NCBI GenBank assembly: GCA_900757265.1 | Contig: CAAENW010000206.1 | Coordinates: 1 to 6,102 of the forward strand | From: an uncultured Collinsella sp. | GTDB taxonomy: Bacteria > Actinomycetota > Coriobacteriia > Coriobacteriales > Coriobacteriaceae | Length of the DNA: 6,102 nucleotides | Direction of reading: 5' to 3' | In this document: piece by piece, positions 1 through 6,000 of the stretch | How positions within the stretch are numbered: the stretch's first letter is position 1 | Layout of the letters: every line of letters begins with the position of its first letter | Translations under genes and position numbers: made by a program | Notes under the pieces: generated by a model | Told to the model about the DNA's origin: nothing | The model's database searches: none | Seen by the model: only the letters and a program-made list of their open reading frames with translations

Positions 1-3000
1 CAGGCGTCGGCTTGGGTTCCGGCTTGGGCTCGGGCTCCGGCCCGGGATCGGGCGTCGCCTCATCGGTCACCGTAATCGTAATGTTCAAGCGCTCCGAATA
101 CTCGCTATACGACATGCCGGGACGCTGCGCCGCAATGCGCACATACATATTGCTATCGAGCGCAATAGGCTCGGTGTACTTTACGCGGCCTTCGTCACGG
201 CAGGGGCAGGTGTCGTTGGTGGTATACCAAATGGTCGTGCCATCCTCGGCCGAAAGCTCCAGCTTCGTGCCCTTGGGCACCGTAATGTAGTTCTCCTTGG
301 GCGACCATGCACCAAACGTCGTCGCACCAATCGTCGCCACCGGTCGCACCGGTCGCACTGCCTCGGCAGACACGCGCACGTCAACCTGCTTGGACAGCGC
401 CGTGCCATCCACCGCCGCCGTCAACGTCGTCAAACCAGGCAGAGCACCATGCAGCGCAAACGTCGCCGCGCCGTCCTCGCCCGTCACTGCCTGGGTGGCA
501 TCGACAGAGCAGATAGCCGAGGACTCCAGCCCAACACTAACCTTGGCGCCCGCAAACGGCTTGCCCGCCTTATCGGTCACGTGTGCCACCAGCTCAAAGT
601 CGCCGCCCTCAAGCATGGTCACAGCTTGTTCCACGTTGAGCTTGAGCTTGTCGGCACGAACGCCCACGGCAAGCTCGCCACTTGCCCAGCGTGCCATGGC
701 CTTGCCGGCGTAGTTGCGAGCACCGTCGAGCTCAAACGACACCGTCGAGCCCGCCTCACACGCATCGGCATAGCGAATACGCAGCACGCGCGACAGCGGC
801 TTGCCATTGGGATCGTCCTGCTTGTCGAGCCACGTATACGTCACGTCGCCCAAGCCCTGCGCGCACAATGCGACCAGGGCATCGTCACTCGCATCCATAT
901 ACTGCGTAAACTCAACCTCGACGCAATCGGTATAGGCATGGACCGAAGCTACCTCGGGCGCCGCCGTCGACACCAAACCAATGTTCACCTCAGTCTGAAT
1001 CGGCGGCACGCGCAGCCAAGCCGAACGCGCCTCCTCATACCCGTCCTTAGTCACGCGCACCTGATACCAGCCGGTCGGCGTGTTCCAGTTGTACGCGCCA
1101 TCGACACCCGTCGCAAGCGGATTGTCCTGTTCATACTCCTCGGCATCCCAACGCACTGCATTGGTACCGGCCGCATCGTCGGCGCTCCACAGCTCAACCG
1201 TCGCGCCTTCAACCGTATTGGACAGCAGACCCTCGTACACCACGCCCGCAGGGTCGGGTGCAGCCTTGGCGGCCACATGGCGATAACGCGCCTCAAAGAT
1301 CGACTGCATCTTCTCGTCCGAGATCAAGCCGTCCTTGTTGGCCTTGTAGACCTCGGCATCGGTCAGCTCGCCCCAGTTGACCGTAATACGATTCTGGCAC
1401 GCGCGTTCCACCTGCTCACAGGCGACATCGTAGGCGCACTCGGCATTGGTCAACTTAATCGCGCGCTCCGAGCCCACACTCGTCGAAGCCGCATCATAGG
1501 CAGCGCCCACCACGGTACCCGCCGAACCGGCCGTCAGCACGCCGGCAATTGTCATAATGGAGCCCACCGCCACATCGGTGCTGTCGTGGCAGAGCTGGCG
1601 ATACAGCAGATCCTCAAACGCACGCGCCTTCTCCATGGCGTCACGCAGCGCGTAAATGCACTTCCAGTCGTCCTCGGTCTTCTCGGGCTTGGCAAGCAAG
1701 CGCGTATGCTGAAGCTCATAGCCCTCGCGCTCGCCCTTCACCTTCTGCATACGGATGTTCACGTTCTCCCAGTTCTTGCTGGCATCGTTCACGCCGTAAA
1801 TGCCGGTAAAGATGCCGATGCCCTGGGTCGCCGCGGGAAACGCCTGGCCGGCCGCCTTCCACGCATCGGTCTTAAAGACCTGGCCGAACATCTCGCACTC
1901 GATCTTATAGCTCTTGAGCGAACGGATCGTGCGGATGAGCTTCATATGGGCGCTCACGTCGCCGTTGCGCTTCCAGGCCATGAGCCATCCGCGAATCGTA
2001 GAGTTATTGAGGCTGTGGACTACGTTCCAGTTATCGTACAGATTGTCCAAAATGTCGCATTGCATGGCGATCGAGTTAAACAGCAGCGCCTGGTTTTTGT
2101 TGTTATTGGAGTTCTCGATAAACTCGGACTCGATATAGGCCGTCTGCTCGCCATCGGGCGCGGCGACCTTAAAGCCCTTGACGGTATCGTCGTCAGCCAC
2201 CTTGTAGCTCAGCGAGCTGCCGAGCGCCTGGCCCAAATCGTTAAACCCGCTCGTCGACTGGCCGTTGTACTCGCTGGCCTTAATGCCCGCACACTTGTTG
2301 AGCGCCGCAGCGGTTGCGTCATTCCAGCTTCCGTATTGGTTGAGCTGGCCGATACCCATCGACTGGCCCACCAGATCCTCGGCCTGCTGGGCAATAAACT
2401 CCGCTCGCGATGCATGGTCAACAAGCTCCTTGAGCGCCGCCGCGTCCGCCGCGCTTGCACCCTGAGCCGACGCGAGTTCCTGGTACCAATCCTCACCGGT
2501 GCCGTACGCGTCCTCAAAGATCATCTTGTCCACGTTGACGCCATAGCTGTCGCCCTGCTTGGTCAGCAGCGCCGACGAGCCACCAACCGCAGCCTTAAGC
2601 TCGGCGGCAAACTGCGCCGCTTCGTCGTTGCCAGCATCATCACTCTCGCCTTCGCTGGCGGCAGGGGCGCGACGAGCCTTACGGGCAGCTCCACCTTGGG
2701 CTTCGTCCTCTTTACCGTTCTCATCCTCCTCGGCAAACGCATCGGCGACCATCTGGTCAATCGCGTCGTTAAAGGCCTCGTCGACATCATTAAACGAGTT
2801 ATCCATCATATACTCGTGCCACTGCTGCACGGCATTCGAGAACTCCTGCTGGCGCTCCTCGGCCGCGGCGGAATGCTTTTTGGCCGAAGCTTTGGCGTCA
2901 AAACTCAGCATGGTCATAAGCTGAGCATTGGAGATGCGGTAGGTCTGCGGCATAAAGATTTGCTCAAAGTTGCCGCAGTTCACATAGGTCGAGTCATTCG

Positions 3001-6000
3001 CCTTGTTAAACTCATCGAGCAGCTTAAGGTAACCCTCGTCCACATACTCCGCCACATAGCGAACATGGGTGCCCTCGCGCGACTTTTGAGCCAGAGGAAT
3101 CGTCACCGTCTTGCCATCCACGCAGTCCACGTACAGGTCGAGCGTGTCGGCGGCCTCTTCGTTTCCCACCTCGAGCGTGATGTCAAAGGTCCAGTAGGCG
3201 TTCTTCTTTTGTGGCAGATGATGGAAGGTCCACAGGCTCTTGCCGGTGTCCTTACCGTCCTTGACCAAGTTTTGCGTACCGCCACGATACGTCACATCAA
3301 AGTTCCAGACCGAAGCGCTCGGAACATAGCGCACATAGTTGCGAGCCGTCACCTCTGCGGCAGCAGCGGCGACGTCGGTCGACCCCACGCGCGCCTCGAG
3401 CGTCACGCGCTCGGCGGCAAGCGTATCCTGCGGCAGGTCGTATTCAATCTTGGCACGGCCGAGTTTATTGGTCTTGCCAGTGTACTTTGCGGCCGAGGCG
3501 CCCGCGCCCACGGTAAGCTGCACGCTTTTGCCGGGCGCCGCATAAACGTAGGCCACATTGCCCAGCAGGCTGTGGACGTCGGTGCTGTCGACCTCGATGC
3601 GCGACCCGCTAACCTCGAGCGTGGTGCTTCCCAGCGGCAATGTCACCTCGCCCAGCGTAATAAGCGGCGAGATGGCATAGATACCCGCGGCCTTAGGCTT
3701 AAAGCGCACAAACACATCGGCGCCCATGCCCTTCTTCATATCGAGAACGAGGTTGTCGCCCTCCCACGTCGCGTCAGTCCACCATGTACGGGAGCTATCA
3801 CCGGGATCGCGAGAGCCTGCGGACACATCCTCGACGGCATCCTTGGCCAGCGGAATCTCAATCTTGGCAGCCTGGCTGTCCTTGAGCTCGTAATGAATGC
3901 GCAGCTCGGTCTCCACGCCAACGACCGCGGACGAATCAGCAATAACCGAGCCCGCCGTCAGCCCGCGCTCGGCACGATAGGCCTCCACGTCAAACGTCGG
4001 CACGTCGAGCGTCACGTCGAGCTGTTTGCCGTCCTCAATCTTCACCTGCTTTTGCGCGATATGCTTACCCACGGTCAGCCCTAGCCGGCTAAACGTGGAA
4101 TAGCTCGTCGCTTGAATGTCGTAGCTCGTCTTGTTAAAGGCGACGATGGTGTACGAACCGGCCTTAAGGCGCGGCGTCTCGGCCTTCATGATAGGCGTGG
4201 TGCCATCGTCTTCGTAACCCATCAGATAGGTGACGCCGTCGGCGACTAACTTGCCGTCGGACGTACGAAACACCAGCACGCGGTTGGCTCCCTGGTAGTC
4301 GCCCTTGGTCGTGACCGTCGCCGTACCCCAAGGCTTCAAGTCGATATCGACCTTGCCGGCCGAAGGCTTCACCGTCGCCGTCGCCCCACCCAGCTTGAGG
4401 CTGTCTTTGGGCACGAGCGTTATCTCCAGATCCTGGTCCGCGTCGGCAATGGCCTGCGACACCACGAGCGCTGTACCCTGGATACGGTAGTCGTTTTCCT
4501 TGTCGCCCTTGGCAGGTTTGAGCGTCTTGCCGCCGCTCTTCACCGTCAGATCGATGTTATCGAGACTATCGAGCTCAATGCGTTCGGTCTTATCCTGGCC
4601 TGCGACCGGTTCGAGATAGGCCACATTGAGTTCAATCGCGCGCGAAGTCGGAATCTTGGTAAAGTTCTCCGCCTTAATCTCTCCGATATTCCACGTGCCC
4701 GTCATCTGGTCGCCCGGGCGCGCCAGCACCATGTCATAGTAACCGCTGAGCGAAATGCGCAGGGTGACTGCTGTCTTGGAGAGAGCGTCCGCTGTAAAGC
4801 TGCCGTCATCGCCAACCGCCAGCGGCGTGGACTGCCCCGCCTGCACGAGTGTAGCCGTCGCGCTCTGGGGAAGCTTGCCCGTCACCTGGGCCGCCTCGCC
4901 CATCCACTCAAACGTGTAGGCAGGCTTCGAGGAATCGACGGAATCCTTGCGATCGGCCACGGCATCGGCAAGCTTTTTGACCATCGAGGGGTTGCCAGCC
5001 GAATCGGTCGCATAGGCATAGATGGTCTGGCCTTCACTAAAGGGAATCGCATACGTTACGCCATCGATTGTCACGCGCTCATTATAGTCGCCCGGATAGC
5101 CCGCCTCACCAAACTGAAGATCGGGGTTCATCACGCGCAGGGCAACGGCATTATGGTTCGTCTCGTTTCCGTATCTCGTGTTCTCAAAAGCTCCCCACTC
5201 TATCATTTCCACGCTTTTGGGTAGCACAATCTCTTTGCCGGCAATCGCAGGATCAAGAGAGGCGAACGCGAGCGCCCCGATAGATTTGACACCATCGCCA
5301 ATCGTCACCGACGACACAAAGGAGCACCCCTCAAAGGCATTGCGCTCAATCCGCTCCACCGTGCCCGGCACGTTGATCTGGGTAAAGGTGAGCACTGTTG
5401 TGTCCGAGACATAGAACTGTGGCACGCCGCAATAAGCGAATGCAAGATAGTCGATAGTTTTGACCGAAGGCGGCAGCGTTGCCACCACATTGTCGTCAAG
5501 TTGTTCACATTCCTTAAAGACCTGCTCGGGAATCGTGGTAAAGGCCGCGTTGTTGGGCCAGGTTACCGTTTGGAGCGTCTTGCTTTTGTAGAATGCATAG
5601 CTCTTGAGCTCCTCGACCGAATCGGGCAGTGCGATCTCTTTGATGCTGCTGCCGCCCAAACCGCCCACAGAGCGGACATGCGAATTAGGGGCGAAGGTGA
5701 TCGATGTGAGCGCAGCGCTTCCCATACCCGTAAGGCTTACGACATTTTTGTCGTCGATGGTCGAGGGCACCTCCAACGTGGTAATGCCCGCGTCGCCATA
5801 CTCGATAGAAATTTCGTTGGTGAGGCTATCGATCGAGAAGTAGTACTGCGCGGGGGCCTGCTCGCCGGCCACGTAGCCATCGTCGTATTCGCCCTTTACG
5901 CCCGTGGCGCCCTTCGAGGTTGCCCAGAGTTCAAGCTCCTCGTTCCAGGTCGCCTCGGTGGCGGAAGCCTCCTCCTGCTTCTGCTGTTCGGCGAGTTCCT

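Larger units (their letters stand above)
1262..2950 (-). other. Unassigned helical core of about 560 residues (residues 1051-1613)
   Basis: This stretch differs from the rest: few beta patterns, many Ala, Glu, Lys, Gln and Asn residues, and long amphipathic helices. Examples are AAEERQQEFSNAVQQWHEYM (1079-1098), AAALKELVDHASRAEFIAQQ (1220-1239), ALLFNSIAMQCDILDNLYDN (1338-1357), HMKLIRTIRSLKSYKIECEM (1385-1404) and ECAYDVACEQVERACQNR (1554-1571). It is split near 1122-1162 by a charged disordered linker and contains a Gly/Ala-rich hydrophobic stretch (1511-1545). I do not recognise a family. From memory, giant surface proteins of gut Clostridia carry a helical segment at this point, just before the DPxGxVYE module. 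It could be a folding unit, an oligomerisation unit or an effector-like domain; nothing here tells which. Confidence 0.6.

Noticed and set aside
1..60. LPXTG sorting signal or transmembrane anchor at the C-terminal end
   Set aside because: Only the proline-rich spacer is present; no LPXTG motif or hydrophobic tail is seen before the window ends.
12..290. Small plus-strand frame starting with a Gly/Ser repeat
   Set aside because: It is the antisense of the Pro/Glu/Lys spacer and the chitobiase-like domain; the Gly/Ser run is the reverse complement of the proline repeat.
2563..2790. Small minus-strand frame rich in Arg and Pro
   Set aside because: It is out of frame inside the helical core and the charged linker of the main gene, with biased composition and no ribosome binding context.
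449..4084. Long plus-strand open frame of 1211 codons
   Set aside because: It is exactly in register and antisense to the giant minus-strand gene. Its translation is rich in Arg, His, Leu and Ile with no domain pattern, and its openness follows from the absence of TTA, CTA and TCA codons in the real gene. The minus-strand translation has clear LRR and Ig-like patterns.
4082..4250. Possible frameshift or gene boundary where the antisense frame ends
   Set aside because: The minus-strand frame runs on without interruption through here, and the translation is continuous within one module (GVTYLMGYE to SRLGLTV). Only two less common Leu codons (CTA, TTA) fall in it.
5068..5843. Several small plus-strand frames at the LRR end
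   Set aside because: They are antisense to the LRR block, where minus-strand repeats are unmistakable; none has a recognisable domain or a start site.
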